Assembly: GCA_036561005.1 (NCBI GenBank)
Contig: DATBQE010000050.1
Location: forward strand, 11,002-75,001
DNA length: 64,000 nucleotides
From: PKWO01 sp036561005
GTDB lineage: Bacteria > Pseudomonadota > Gammaproteobacteria > Burkholderiales > Burkholderiaceae_D
Direction of reading: 5' to 3'
Below are positions 8,550-17,912 of this stretch, piece by piece. The stretch's first letter is position 1. Each line of letters starts with the position of its first letter. Below the pieces are notes generated by a model that saw only the letters and a list, made by a program, of their open reading frames with translations, had not been told where the DNA came from and did not search any database. A program made the position numbers and the translations under genes.

Positions 8550-9435
8550 ATTTGACGGCTATTTCTGTCTCTCCGGGCAGCAAGGTATCGGCAGGCAAGG
8601 TGTCGAGATCCTTCAGGCGTTCGTAGACGGGGGTAAAGTCGGGCGCCGTTTCGTCAAACAATTGCTGGAAGTCACGAATGACGAAATAAGTCTCCTGGTA
8701 CGAATCTATTTTGTACAAGGTCCGCATCACGCGTTCCGCATTGAATCCAATACGGCGCGGCGACTGGCTGGTCAGGCAATATTCGATTTCGCCGCCCGAA
8801 GACAGGATACCCGCGCCATAGACGCGCAGCCCTTCGGGGCTCTGAATCAATCCGAATTCGATGGTGTACCAATAGAGGCGCGCCAGATTCTTCAAGCCGC
8901 CGAGTTTCAGCGCCTTCAATCCGCCGAGACCATATTGTTGCAGATGGTCTGCCACGATAGGATTGAACAACAAGGGCACATGGCCGAAGAAGTCATGAAA
9001 CACATCGGGCTCGACGATGTAGTCGAACTCGTGCGGTTCACGCAGCCAGACCGTGACCGGAAAGCGCCGCGACGCCAAATGTTCGAAAAAGGTCTGGTCC
9101 GGCACCAGGCCGGGGACGGCCACGATGCGCCAGCCCGTTGCCTTGAACAAGGCTTCCGAGGTGCGCTCGAAATTCGGAATCTCTTTGGATGCATCGAGTG
9201 CGGCAAGACTCTCGATGAACACATCGCAGGCGCGCCCCGGGAGCAACTTGGCTTGCCGTTCATACAGACGGCGCCACAGCGCATGCTGCTCCGGCGTATA
9301 GGCCGCCATGTCCTGCTCGACGACATATTGCGCGTCGGCCTTGCTGTAGTCGCCGCGCAGCGTACCGCCGTCGGATTTCTCAGCCAGGGTTTTGAAAAAT
9401 TCGTCGTGACCGACTGCAGTGGCAATAGTGTCCAT
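8548..9435 (-). CDS. phhA: phenylalanine 4-monooxygenase
   Basis: A 295-residue pterin-dependent hydroxylase that converts phenylalanine to tyrosine. The iron-binding segment HDFFGHVPLL is seen mid-protein and the third ligand glutamate lies in YTIEFGLI. Length is normal for the bacterial enzyme. The ATG is one base after the hppD stop codon, so it is the second gene of an hppD-phhA operon. Together they feed phenylalanine via tyrosine and 4-hydroxyphenylpyruvate into homogentisate; homogentisate dioxygenase is not in this window. Confidence 0.97.
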   Translation of the reverse strand: MDTIATAVGHDEFFKTLAEKSDGGTLRGDYSKADAQYVVEQDMAAYTPEQHALWRRLYERQAKLLPGRACDVFIESLAALDASKEIPNFERTSEALFKATGWRIVAVPGLVPDQTFFEHLASRRFPVTVWLREPHEFDYIVEPDVFHDFFGHVPLLFNPIVADHLQQYGLGGLKALKLGGLKNLARLYWYTIEFGLIQSPEGLRVYGAGILSSGGEIEYCLTSQSPRRIGFNAERVMRTLYKIDSYQETYFVIRDFQQLFDETAPDFTPVYERLKDLDTLPADTLLPGETEIAVK

Positions 9436-9436
9436 G

Positions 9437-10555
9437 TCAGCTGGCGACGGTCTCGTCTTTCAGTACGCCGCGCTTGATCTGGTCGAGTTCGATCGATTCG
9501 AAAAGGGCGCGGAAGTTGCCTTCGCCAAATCCCTGGTCACCCTTGCGCTGGATGATTTCAAAGAAAATTGGGCCGATCACGGTTTGCGTGAAAATCTGTA
9601 GCAGCAATTCGCGTTGTTGCGCATTGCTGTTGCCGTCGATCAGGATGCGCAAGCGACGCAATTCATCGAGATTTTCGCCATGCTCAGGCAAGCGGCGGTT
9701 GACCAGATCGTAATACGTTTCGATGGTGTCCTGGAACACGACCTGCGACTTTTTCATGGTCTCGACCGTGCCGTAGATATCGTCCGTACCAAGGGCGATA
9801 TGTTGAATGCCTTCGCCGTGATAGAGGTCCAGATATTCGGCGATCTGCGACTTGTCGTCCGACGATTCATTGATCGGAATACGGATCTTGCCGCATGGCG
9901 AAGTCATGGCCTTGGATTTGAGGCCAGTGAGCTTGCCCTCGATATCGAAATAGCGGATCTCGCGGAAATTGAACAAGCCTTCGTAGAATTCTGCCCATTC
10001 CTTCATGCGGCCGCGATGCACGTTGTGCGTCAAATGGTCGATGTAGGTCAGGCCATTGCCGACCGGGTTGGCCTTGGCGCCCGGTATGGCGACAAAGTCG
10101 ACGTCGTAAATGCTGATGTCGCCGATCGCGCCTTCATCTTTTGCGCCACCCTTGCCGCGCCAGCGGTCGACGAAATAGATCAGCGAATCGCCGATGCCCT
10201 TGATCGCAGGGATGTTCAATTCCATCGGACCGGTCTTGTTGTCGAAACCCCAGGCACCCAGCTCGAGCGCACGCTTGTAGGCGTAAGCCGCGTCGTTGAC
10301 GCGGAAGGCGATGGCGCAAATCGACGGACCGTGCTGGCGCGCGAAACGCTGCGCGAAGGAATCCTGCTCTGCATTGATGATGAAATTGATCTCACCCTGG
10401 CGATACAGCGTCACATCCTTGTGGCGATGACGTGCGATGGCGGTGAATCCCATTTGCTCGAACAACGCACCCAATGCAACCGGGTCCGGTGCCGCATATT
10501 CGATAAACTCAAATCCGTCGGTACCCATTGGGTTGTCCCAAGCTTGAAATTCCAT
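9437..10555 (-). CDS. hppD: 4-hydroxyphenylpyruvate dioxygenase
   Basis: A 372-residue non-heme iron dioxygenase converting 4-hydroxyphenylpyruvate to homogentisate. The start MEFQAWDNPMGTDGFEF at 10555 is chosen because GGAGG stands five bases before it. Iron-ligand regions are visible: YIDHLTHNVHRG, IQHIALGTDDIY and FFEIIQRKGDQGFGEGNF near the C-terminus, the usual HPPD ending. It is first in an operon with phhA and is divergent from an Lrp-type regulator gene, 126 bases away. Confidence 0.97.
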   Translation of the reverse strand: MEFQAWDNPMGTDGFEFIEYAAPDPVALGALFEQMGFTAIARHRHKDVTLYRQGEINFIINAEQDSFAQRFARQHGPSICAIAFRVNDAAYAYKRALELGAWGFDNKTGPMELNIPAIKGIGDSLIYFVDRWRGKGGAKDEGAIGDISIYDVDFVAIPGAKANPVGNGLTYIDHLTHNVHRGRMKEWAEFYEGLFNFREIRYFDIEGKLTGLKSKAMTSPCGKIRIPINESSDDKSQIAEYLDLYHGEGIQHIALGTDDIYGTVETMKKSQVVFQDTIETYYDLVNRRLPEHGENLDELRRLRILIDGNSNAQQRELLLQIFTQTVIGPIFFEIIQRKGDQGFGEGNFRALFESIELDQIKRGVLKDETVAS

Positions 10556-10636
10556 GCCATCCTCCAGGTTAATTATGCCGATAGTATAGGCCTCCAGCGT
10601 CGGCATAAAATGCCAATTCCCCGGCAAGTTTCGGCA

Positions 10637-10661
10637 ATTTGAGCAATAATATTGCTCAAAT
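10637..10661. promoter_or_regulatory. palindromic operator candidate between hppD and the Lrp-type gene
   Basis: A perfect inverted repeat: arms ATTTGAGCAA and TTGCTCAAAT with a 5-base centre TAATA. It lies 21 bases before the regulator start and 82 bases before hppD. Size, symmetry and an AT-rich core fit an Lrp/AsnC-family site. A second imperfect symmetry, ATGCCGA / TCGGCAT, occupies 10575-10606. Autoregulation and control of hppD-phhA are inferred. Confidence 0.6.
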
Positions 10662-10681
10662 ATTTAAAATGGAGACAAAGA

Positions 10682-11188
10682 ATGCCCGCGATCCCGCTAG
10701 ACAAAACCGACCGCAAGATTCTCGCAATTTTGCAGACAGATGGCCGCCTGTCGAATCAGGAAGTTGCCGAACGCGTCAACCTGTCGCCATCGCCGTGCCT
10801 GCGTCGTATCAAGCAACTGGAAGAAAGCGGTGTGATCCGCCAATACGTTGCCTTGCTGGCCCCGGAAAAAATTGGCTTGGGATTGCTTGCCTATGTCAAT
10901 GTGCGCATGGAAAAGCATAGCGACATTTCGGCGACCGGGGCCGCGCGCACCGTTTCACCTTCGCCGCGGGCCGATTTCGCAGCATCGGTGGCAAACTGGC
11001 CCGAAGTTGTGGCGTGTTATGCAATGACCGGGGAGATGGATTACTTGTTGCGTGTCCATGTCGAAGACATGGAGCATTTTTCGCGCTTCATGATGGAGAC
11101 CCTGTTGCGCCATCCGGCCGTGCTCGATGTCAAATCGAGCTTTGCATTGCAGCGCGTGAAGGACACAACCGCACTGCCGCTCGTCTAG
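10682..11188 (+). CDS. Lrp/AsnC family transcriptional regulator
   Basis: A 168-residue regulator. The start at 10682 (MPAIPLDKTDRKILAILQ) has GGAGA nearby. The winged helix-turn-helix occupies residues 5-60 (LSNQEVAERVNLSPSPCLRR) and the C-terminal RAM ligand domain follows from about residue 70. An additional Ala/Ser/Pro-rich stretch around residues 83-97 (SATGAARTVSPSPRADF) slightly lengthens the linker to FAASVANWPEV. Divergent placement to hppD suggests it controls aromatic amino-acid catabolism, responding perhaps to phenylalanine or tyrosine. Confidence 0.93.
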   Translation: MPAIPLDKTDRKILAILQTDGRLSNQEVAERVNLSPSPCLRRIKQLEESGVIRQYVALLAPEKIGLGLLAYVNVRMEKHSDISATGAARTVSPSPRADFAASVANWPEVVACYAMTGEMDYLLRVHVEDMEHFSRFMMETLLRHPAVLDVKSSFALQRVKDTTALPLV

Positions 11189-11356
11189 TCCGGGTATTTC
11201 ACCGGACCGGCCAGAAATTTGAAAGGAAGGCATATGTCGACTGGGTTTTCGGTTTGCCGGCAATAGATCCAATTTGTACTGCCGGCCTACGCGGATGCTG
11301 ACACACAATTCGCGCGCCATCATTCCGCTTTCCCACGAAATATCCGGGCTAGCGCG

Positions 11357-12091
11357 CTATTTGAAACCGGGAATGTTGCGCAACAGTTTCTTGGCCGCGC
11401 GCGTATTGGCTTTCAGGGTGTAGTCAAGGCTGGCAACCTGCTCCTCGACCGCTTCTTGCAGCATGCTGGCCGGGTTCGCCGGGGACAACTTCAGATAGGC
11501 ATCGGCTTCGCCGTGGTCGCGATGAATTTCCATCCCGGCCTTCTTGGCGATATGCATCATGGTCTTGTTCGACCACAAGCAATGCATGAACAGGGTATCG
11601 ATTTCCGCGTTGCGGCAATGCATGGCAGCGCGTTCGAACAATTTCGTACCCACACCCATGCCGCGCGCCGATTCCGAAACCGACACGCCAAACTCCGCTG
11701 AGCGTGCGACCGCCATCGCGCCACGCTGCATCGGCTCACGTGGGGCGTAGGCCAAATGCCCTACGCCGACCAGATGCAGTTTGCTGTCATAGACGCCGAA
11801 AACCGTATCGCGCGAGAAATCGAGGTGCTGTACATAACGTGTGATCAGTTCATCAGGCAATACCGACCCGAAGCGCAGCAAGCGATCACTATCCGGTAAA
11901 GCCAGGAAATGCATGAGTAGCCTGCGCCGATCGCGCTCGGGAACTTCTTTGACTCGGATAGTGGGCCTCTCGATGGTTTCCCGGCTTTCACCAGTAGCTT
12001 CGACAGGGGCACGCATTTCCGGCAATACGTCTTTTGAATTCACGGCTTTCTCCAATTCAGGCAAGGCCTGTTGTGCAGTGCACCAATGCAT
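11357..12091 (-). CDS. GNAT family N-acetyltransferase
   Basis: A 244-residue protein from the ATG at 12091; MRAPVEATG about 25 codons later is another possible start. The GNAT core covers about residues 45-200, with an acetyl-CoA loop-like GMGVGTKLFERAA. The C-terminal 40 residues form a helical tail. The gene is convergent with the Lrp-type gene. A 7-bp inverted repeat just upstream may regulate it. The substrate cannot be told from sequence. Confidence 0.85.
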   Translation of the reverse strand: MHWCTAQQALPELEKAVNSKDVLPEMRAPVEATGESRETIERPTIRVKEVPERDRRRLLMHFLALPDSDRLLRFGSVLPDELITRYVQHLDFSRDTVFGVYDSKLHLVGVGHLAYAPREPMQRGAMAVARSAEFGVSVSESARGMGVGTKLFERAAMHCRNAEIDTLFMHCLWSNKTMMHIAKKAGMEIHRDHGEADAYLKLSPANPASMLQEAVEEQVASLDYTLKANTRAAKKLLRNIPGFK

Positions 12092-12112
12092 TGTAGGCCA
12101 AGCCGTCGCAGG

Positions 12113-12136
12113 TTTCTAGGAAATTTGTTCTAGAAA
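12113..12136. promoter_or_regulatory. inverted repeat upstream of the GNAT gene
   Basis: TTTCTAG and CTAGAAA, perfect 7-bp arms ten bases apart, lie 22 bases before the GNAT start. AT-rich palindromes in this position are often repressor sites; function here is inferred. In the same divergent region, at 12297-12308, the 12-base palindrome AATAGTACTATT lies upstream of the ABC genes. Confidence 0.35.
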
Positions 12137-12358
12137 TTGGCAATCCGTCATCGAAAACAACCCAGGAATACAACTAACGCGTACTGCATTGACAAATAAC
12201 GCTTCAATTGCGCAGCTGTTGACAACGAAGACCAATTAGTCATGCCGACCATTAACGATCTCGAACCGCTGATAATTATTTTCTGTGGCCCATACAAATA
12301 GTACTATTGCAATTTATTATCAAAGCTGCACGACGCATCCACTTTTACCGGAACGAAT

Positions 12359-13309
12359 ATGGCCCTTCCCTTGCTCAGCGCAAACGATCTACACAAGTCA
12401 TACGATGGCCGTATCGCGGTCGACGGAATCAGTTTTCATCTTGAGGCAGGGCAGACCCTCGGATTGATCGGCCCAAACGGCGCCGGAAAATCGACCACCG
12501 TCAGCATGCTGTGTGGCCTGTTGCGCCCTGATCGCGGCGAAGTTTCCATTGCGGGGAAAAAACTGGAGGCGGGCGCGAGCGCGGTCAAGCAATTGATCGG
12601 ACTGGTACCGCAAGATTTGGCGCTGGTGGAAGAAATCTCCGCGCGCGAGAACCTCAAGTTGTTCGGCGCGTTATATGGGCTCCAGGGCACCGCGCTGAAA
12701 AAACGCTGCGATGAAGTGCTGGCACTGGTCAATCTCGAAGACCGCGCAGGCGACAAACCGATGACTTTTTCCGGCGGCATGAAACGCCGCCTGAATATAG
12801 CCGCCGCCCTGCTGCATGACCCGCAACTCCTGATCCTCGACGAACCAACTGTCGGTGTCGATCCGCAAAGCCGCAACGCGATTTTCGAAACCCTGGAGGC
12901 GCAAAAACGTCTCGGACGCTCGCTGATCTATACCAGTCACTACATGGAAGAGGTCGAACGGCTGGCCGACCATATCGTGATCATCGACCATGGCAAGTTG
13001 CTGGCCAACGAGAGTCCGGATGCGCTGCATAAACGCCTGCCGGCGCAGGCAGCATTGTCGGTCAGCCTGGCTCAGGCAGCCTCACCTTCCGTGCTGGAAA
13101 AATTACGCGAACTGGAGGGTGTCACCGGTGTGGAACTGGCAGAAGACAATCTGCAGGAGTTGAATATTCTTTTGCTCGAAGGCGAGCAAGCCGCAGGGGT
13201 TCTGAATTGGCTGGTTGCACAAGGCTGCCGGCCCTTGCATTTTGCGACTGCAAAAACACGCCTGGAAGATATCTTCCTCACGCTGACCGGGCGCAGCCTG
13301 CGCGATTGA
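12359..13309 (+). CDS. ABC-2 type transporter, ATP-binding subunit
   Basis: A 316-residue ATPase of the drug/antibiotic or polysaccharide exporter type. Walker A is GPNGAGKST (about residue 38-46), the signature is FSGGMKRRLNIAAALLHDP, and Walker B is LLILDEPTVGVD. A C-terminal domain of about 90 residues follows, common in two-gene exporters. The permease gene starts 28 bases downstream. The substrate is unknown. The intergenic region before it holds AT-rich DNA with a 12-base palindrome. Confidence 0.95.
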   Translation: MALPLLSANDLHKSYDGRIAVDGISFHLEAGQTLGLIGPNGAGKSTTVSMLCGLLRPDRGEVSIAGKKLEAGASAVKQLIGLVPQDLALVEEISARENLKLFGALYGLQGTALKKRCDEVLALVNLEDRAGDKPMTFSGGMKRRLNIAAALLHDPQLLILDEPTVGVDPQSRNAIFETLEAQKRLGRSLIYTSHYMEEVERLADHIVIIDHGKLLANESPDALHKRLPAQAALSVSLAQAASPSVLEKLRELEGVTGVELAEDNLQELNILLLEGEQAAGVLNWLVAQGCRPLHFATAKTRLEDIFLTLTGRSLRD

Positions 13310-13337
13310 TCCATAACAATAAGAGAGGAAGCTTCCC

Positions 13338-14630
13338 ATGACCGCATTGATTGCATTGATCCGCAAAGATCTGATCCTTTACTTCACCAACCGTCGCGCC
13401 CTGCTGTTGAATCTGGTGATGCCGATTCTGTTGGGCGCCTTTTTCGGCTATCTGTTCGGTGGCTCGGGCGTTACCGATAACGCCAAGGTCAGCGTCGCCC
13501 TGACGGTGCAGGACGATAGCGAAATCGGCAAAAAAGTCGCCGCCGGCTTGCAGAGCGACGCGACCTTGCAAATCGAGGTCATGTCGCTGGCAGAGGCTAA
13601 AGAGCAAGTACGCAAAGGCAAGCTCAATGCGGCTATTGTGATCCCGCAAGGCTTCGGCGATGCCGCCGGCGCAGCCATGTTCGGGCGGCAAAAGAAGCCG
13701 GAGGTCACTATCTTTTACGACCCATCGCAAAGCATGGTGCTCGGGATGGTCAAGGGATTGCTGACACAACAGATCATGCAGGTTGTGAGCAGCGAAATGT
13801 TCGGCGGCGCGCAGGGTGCCAAGATGATCGACTCAAGTCTCGCGCAACTCGAAAAGCAAGCCGACGATCCCGCCAACGCCGAATTGCGCGACTTGCTGCA
13901 CAGCGTAAAGCAGCTGCAGCAGAAATCTGCCGCAACTGCCGGCAGCGAGGCGACTTCGTCCCCCGCCAAGGCCGGCATATCGATGCCCTTCACCACAACC
14001 GATGAGGCACTCACATCGGGGCCGAACAAATACAACGGCTACTCCCACTCGTTCGCGGGAATGAGCGTGCAATTCATCCTGTTCATGGCGATCGACGCCG
14101 GCATCAGCGTGCTGATGGCGCGCCGCACCGGATTGTGGAACCGTTTGCTCGCTTCACCCATTACGGTCACGACTGTGTTGACGGCGCGCGTGCTTTCCTG
14201 CGCCTTCATCGCCTTCTTCCTGCAATGCTTCATATTCGGTGTTGCCACGTCGGCGTTTGGCGCACGCATTGACGGCAGCTTTGCCGGCTTCGTCGCGATC
14301 ATCGCGTGCTTCGCATTGATGACTGCGACCTTCGGCCTGCTCATTGCCGCGTTCGGCAAGACGCCGGAAGCGGCGCGCACGCTATCGGTATTCGCCACGC
14401 TGATCATGGTCATGCTGGGCGGCGCCTGGGTCCCGTCTTTCCTGTTTCCTCAGTGGCTGCAATCGATCATCGTTGTCGTGCCGACGCGTTGGGCGATTGA
14501 CGGACTCGACGCCATGACGTGGCGCGGGTTGCCTTTCGATGCTGCGCTGCCGGCGATAGGCGTGCAACTCGGTTTTGCCGTGTTATTCGGTGGGCTGGCG
14601 TTATGGCGATTCCGGCGCGATCAAGCCTGA
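13338..14630 (+). CDS. ABC-2 type transporter permease
   Basis: A 430-residue membrane protein. The first transmembrane helix is around residues 20-38 (ALLLNLVMPILLGAFFGYLF), then a large periplasmic domain of about 200 residues, then five or so helices from about residue 235 to the end. This is the YhgE/DrrB/NatB-like ABC-2 layout. An AGAGGAAGC ribosome site precedes the ATG. It pairs with the ATPase just upstream. Its last 30 bases overlap the 3' end of the convergent sulfotransferase gene. Confidence 0.93.
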   Translation: MTALIALIRKDLILYFTNRRALLLNLVMPILLGAFFGYLFGGSGVTDNAKVSVALTVQDDSEIGKKVAAGLQSDATLQIEVMSLAEAKEQVRKGKLNAAIVIPQGFGDAAGAAMFGRQKKPEVTIFYDPSQSMVLGMVKGLLTQQIMQVVSSEMFGGAQGAKMIDSSLAQLEKQADDPANAELRDLLHSVKQLQQKSAATAGSEATSSPAKAGISMPFTTTDEALTSGPNKYNGYSHSFAGMSVQFILFMAIDAGISVLMARRTGLWNRLLASPITVTTVLTARVLSCAFIAFFLQCFIFGVATSAFGARIDGSFAGFVAIIACFALMTATFGLLIAAFGKTPEAARTLSVFATLIMVMLGGAWVPSFLFPQWLQSIIVVVPTRWAIDGLDAMTWRGLPFDAALPAIGVQLGFAVLFGGLALWRFRRDQA

Positions 14631-16676
14631 CAAGGGTCCAAGGTACTTTTCGTAGTTGCGCCAGCGTTCGACGGAATTTTTGTTGATCGCCTGCTTCACC
14701 TGCCATTTGCTGGCGGTGCTGACGCCGCGTTGATTCGTATGAAAGTCGAGGCAGCGTGCGTCCCACGGCAAGCGGATCCACGACAACATCCTGCGGCTCC
14801 AGCTTTCCGGATCCGCAACCAGTGATTCATAGGGAACGTCGAGCATGGTCTCCGGCGGCAGCGCGTCGTGCCAGTGCGCCATCAGGCGCAGGTACTCATT
14901 GTAAAAATAGGCCAGCTCATCGAGACTATCGGCATAGGAATGCGGCGTGTCGAAGTGCTGAAAGTAGATCGATAGACAGGTGTCGACCGGGTGCCGCCGC
15001 AAATGGATAAAGCGCGCATTCGGAAATGCGGCACTCATCATGCCGGCAAACATGAAATTGCCGGGCATCTTGTCCACCACCCTTGCAGCGCCGGGAGAAT
15101 GGCTGTGCAGCAGCGCCAGATAATCGGCCGCCAATTTGCGCAAGACTTCGTCACCATCATGGCCCAACATTGCCGGCACCGCATGCGGCGCGCAAGCGCT
15201 ACGCCAGTACATCAATTCGCCGGCGCCAAAACAGTCTGGATGTGCCGCTAAAATCTGTTCGGCCAGAGAAGTGCCCGAGCGCGGCATGCCAATGATGAAA
15301 ACCGGCCGCGTTGATGGATTCGCATCGGGTCTCATCTTGCGTATCCATGCGGCGTCCACATTGTCGATCAGGTAATCGATGCTTGAAGTCAATAATTCGC
15401 GGTCGAATTTCCGTCCATAGCGAGCGGTGAATTGGTGGGCCTGGCGATAGTGAGCAAACGCCAGGTCAAAATCCTTGATATCGTCGCAATACTTGCCGAT
15501 GCCGAAATGCAGGTAAGCGGCCTGCTTCGAAGTCAGTCGCAGCGCGGCAATTTCCCGGGCCGTTTGCAACCACGTCGCATCGCTTTGCGTCATTTTGCGC
15601 AAGCCGGGTATGCTCGCCCATGCTTCGGCAAAGTCAGGGCGCAAGGCGACGGCGCGCCGATACAATTCTTCCGACTCAGAAAATTGGCCCGTCTCTGCCT
15701 TGATGTTGGCCAGGCATGCGATTGCCGGCGCAGAATCTGCGTCGATCAACAGTGCATTTCGGCAGCATGTTTCGGCTTCCGCAGGACGACTTTGCAAGCG
15801 TAATATTGTCGCCAGATTGACATGGGCACCGACAAAATCGGGTTTGATTGCGAGCGCGCGACGGCAGCTTGCCGCCCCCTCTTCGAGCATGCCCAGATCA
15901 CGCAGGACGCTGCCGAGCCTGTCATGGGCGTCGGCGAAATCGGCTTTCAGCCGAATGGCGCCGCGCAGGCTGGCGACCGCTTCGTCCAACTTGCCCGATT
16001 CTGCCTGCGCCACGGCAAGGTAATAGAGCATTTCCGCGAACTCGGGTTCCACTTCGAGCGCAATGCGATAGTATCCGATGGCTTCATCAATACGGCCCAG
16101 GATAACCAGGGTGTTGGCGAGGTTGCCCAGTATCGGCGTGGCGTGTGGTTGAAATTGCAGGGCACGTTGAAAGCTTCCCGCTGCTTCTTCTAAGAAACCG
16201 CGTTCGCGCAAAACGTTCCCGAGGTAATTATGTGCTTCGACAAAATCGGGCTTGAGCAGGATGGCCTGGCGCAATGATGACATGGCTTCATCCGCTTTGC
16301 CCAGCCGGTGCAACGCCCGACCCAACTTCTCGTGTAGATGTGCCGCGCCGGGAGCGAGCAATAGAGCCCGTTGAAAACACTCGACAGCCTGGTCGATGCG
16401 CCCGGAATCGGCGAATGCAATGGCCAGATTGGATTGAGCCTCGGCATCGGCGGGCAAAAGCGACGCGGCGGTCTGCAACGCATGGAGGGCGTCCTTGCCA
16501 TGCAGCTTCAGGCAAACCCCCAGGATTTTCCATACGTAGCCATCAGCCGGATGGTGAGTCAGGTGAGTGCTCGCAAGAAGCTCCAAATCCGCAAGACACC
16601 GGGCGTTGAGCAACGTGACGAGCCGATCCACAATGTCGGTGGAGTTTTCTCCGGTTGCCGTTTTGCCGCCGTTCAC
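14601..16676 (-). CDS. TPR repeat - sulfotransferase fusion protein
   Basis: A 691-residue protein starting with GTG, whose first base overlaps the cca stop as GTGA. Residues about 30-390 contain roughly ten tetratricopeptide repeats. Residues about 455-690 form a sulfotransferase: PAPS 5'-phosphosulfate loop PVFIIGMPRSGTS (458-470) and 3'-phosphate motif RFIHLRRHPVDTCLS (555-569). The family resembles tyrosylprotein-type sulfotransferases. An acceptor protein or glycan bound through the TPRs is inferred; no PAPS synthesis genes are nearby. Translational coupling to cca is unusual. Confidence 0.9.
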   Translation of the reverse strand: MNGGKTATGENSTDIVDRLVTLLNARCLADLELLASTHLTHHPADGYVWKILGVCLKLHGKDALHALQTAASLLPADAEAQSNLAIAFADSGRIDQAVECFQRALLLAPGAAHLHEKLGRALHRLGKADEAMSSLRQAILLKPDFVEAHNYLGNVLRERGFLEEAAGSFQRALQFQPHATPILGNLANTLVILGRIDEAIGYYRIALEVEPEFAEMLYYLAVAQAESGKLDEAVASLRGAIRLKADFADAHDRLGSVLRDLGMLEEGAASCRRALAIKPDFVGAHVNLATILRLQSRPAEAETCCRNALLIDADSAPAIACLANIKAETGQFSESEELYRRAVALRPDFAEAWASIPGLRKMTQSDATWLQTAREIAALRLTSKQAAYLHFGIGKYCDDIKDFDLAFAHYRQAHQFTARYGRKFDRELLTSSIDYLIDNVDAAWIRKMRPDANPSTRPVFIIGMPRSGTSLAEQILAAHPDCFGAGELMYWRSACAPHAVPAMLGHDGDEVLRKLAADYLALLHSHSPGAARVVDKMPGNFMFAGMMSAAFPNARFIHLRRHPVDTCLSIYFQHFDTPHSYADSLDELAYFYNEYLRLMAHWHDALPPETMLDVPYESLVADPESWSRRMLSWIRLPWDARCLDFHTNQRGVSTASKWQVKQAINKNSVERWRNYEKYLGPLSGLIAPESP

Positions 16677-17911
16677 GCTTCCTCGATCCGCCCGTGATCG
16701 GCAGGCAATAGTTTGCGCACGGCGTCGACACGGGCCGCATGGATCGCTTGCGGAATATTTTGCGGGTTATCCTGTGCCTGGGCAACTTGGCCAGCGTTCA
16801 CGGATTGCGCCGCCGCCAGGGCCAATTGCAGATGGGCTCGCTGCGGATAAGGCCGGTCTTGGAACCCGGTGCGGCCGAAGTGATCGCAGGCCGATGCGTG
16901 CAGCATGTCGATGAAGCGCTGCGGCTTGCGAAATGCGTCGCAGCGTTCCATCAGCGAGACAATAGTGGCCGGCCGCAATTGCAGCGCCCGGCTGACATTG
17001 CCATGTTCGCGCGCCGTCATCACTGCCAGGTCGCGGCAATCGCTTGGAATTTTCAGGCGTTTGCAGACCTGGTCAACGAGCTCGACACCGAGGCCTTCGT
17101 GCCCATGGTGACTGGGCCACGCTTCCGGCGGTGTGGCGCCCTTGCCGAGATCATGCAGCAAGGCGGCGAAGCGCACCGGCAAAGGGTACCCCTGTGCTGC
17201 AGCGTAATCAACCACCAGCATGATGTGCACGCCGGTGTCGATTTCGGGATGATATTTGGGCGGTTGCGGCACGCCCCATAGCGCGTCAAGCTCGGGCAAG
17301 ATACGTTTGAGTGCGCCGCATTCGCGCAGTACAGTGAACATGCGAGATGGCTTCTGTTCCATCAAACCGCGCGCCAGTTCCTGCCATACACGTTCGGGCA
17401 CCAGGGCATCGACCTCGCCGGCCTGCACCATGTCCTGCATCAGCCGGTTGGTTTCGTCCGCCACGTTGAAGTCGGCGAAGCGGGCGGCGAAGCGCGCCAG
17501 GCGCAAGATTCGCACCGGATCTTCGGCAAAGGCCGGCGACACATGGCGAAATATCCGCGCCTGCAAATCGGCCCGGCCATGGAACGGGTCGATCAGGCTG
17601 CCGTCTTCTTTACGTGCGATCGCGTTGATGGTCAGATCGCGTCGTGCCAGATCCTGTTCCAGCGTTACGTGATCGGCGGTATGAAATACGAACCCCTTGT
17701 AGCCGGGCGCGGTCTTGCGCTCGGTGCGCGCTAGCGCATATTCTTCATGGGTTTCGGGGTGGAGAAATACCGGGAAATCCTTGCCTACCGGCACATAGCC
17801 GGCCTCCAGCATTTGCTCGGGCGTGGCGCCAACGACGACGTAGTCGCGATCCTGCACGGGCAATCCGAGCAAGGCATCGCGCACGGCACCGCCGACTGCG
17901 TAGATCTCCAT
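16673..17911 (-). CDS. cca: multifunctional CCA tRNA nucleotidyltransferase
   Basis: A 412-residue enzyme adding or repairing the CCA end of tRNA. The nucleotidyltransferase head has VGGAVRDALLG and the DxD of DRDYVVVG in the first 30 residues. An HD phosphohydrolase domain (AALLHDLGKG) is in the middle and later. Length equals the E. coli protein (412). Start at the ATG 17911, one base after the GST stop codon at 17913, suggesting co-transcription with GST and slt. Confidence 0.97.
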   Translation of the reverse strand: MEIYAVGGAVRDALLGLPVQDRDYVVVGATPEQMLEAGYVPVGKDFPVFLHPETHEEYALARTERKTAPGYKGFVFHTADHVTLEQDLARRDLTINAIARKEDGSLIDPFHGRADLQARIFRHVSPAFAEDPVRILRLARFAARFADFNVADETNRLMQDMVQAGEVDALVPERVWQELARGLMEQKPSRMFTVLRECGALKRILPELDALWGVPQPPKYHPEIDTGVHIMLVVDYAAAQGYPLPVRFAALLHDLGKGATPPEAWPSHHGHEGLGVELVDQVCKRLKIPSDCRDLAVMTAREHGNVSRALQLRPATIVSLMERCDAFRKPQRFIDMLHASACDHFGRTGFQDRPYPQRAHLQLALAAAQSVNAGQVAQAQDNPQNIPQAIHAARVDAVRKLLPADHGRIEEA

Positions 17912-17912
17912 C

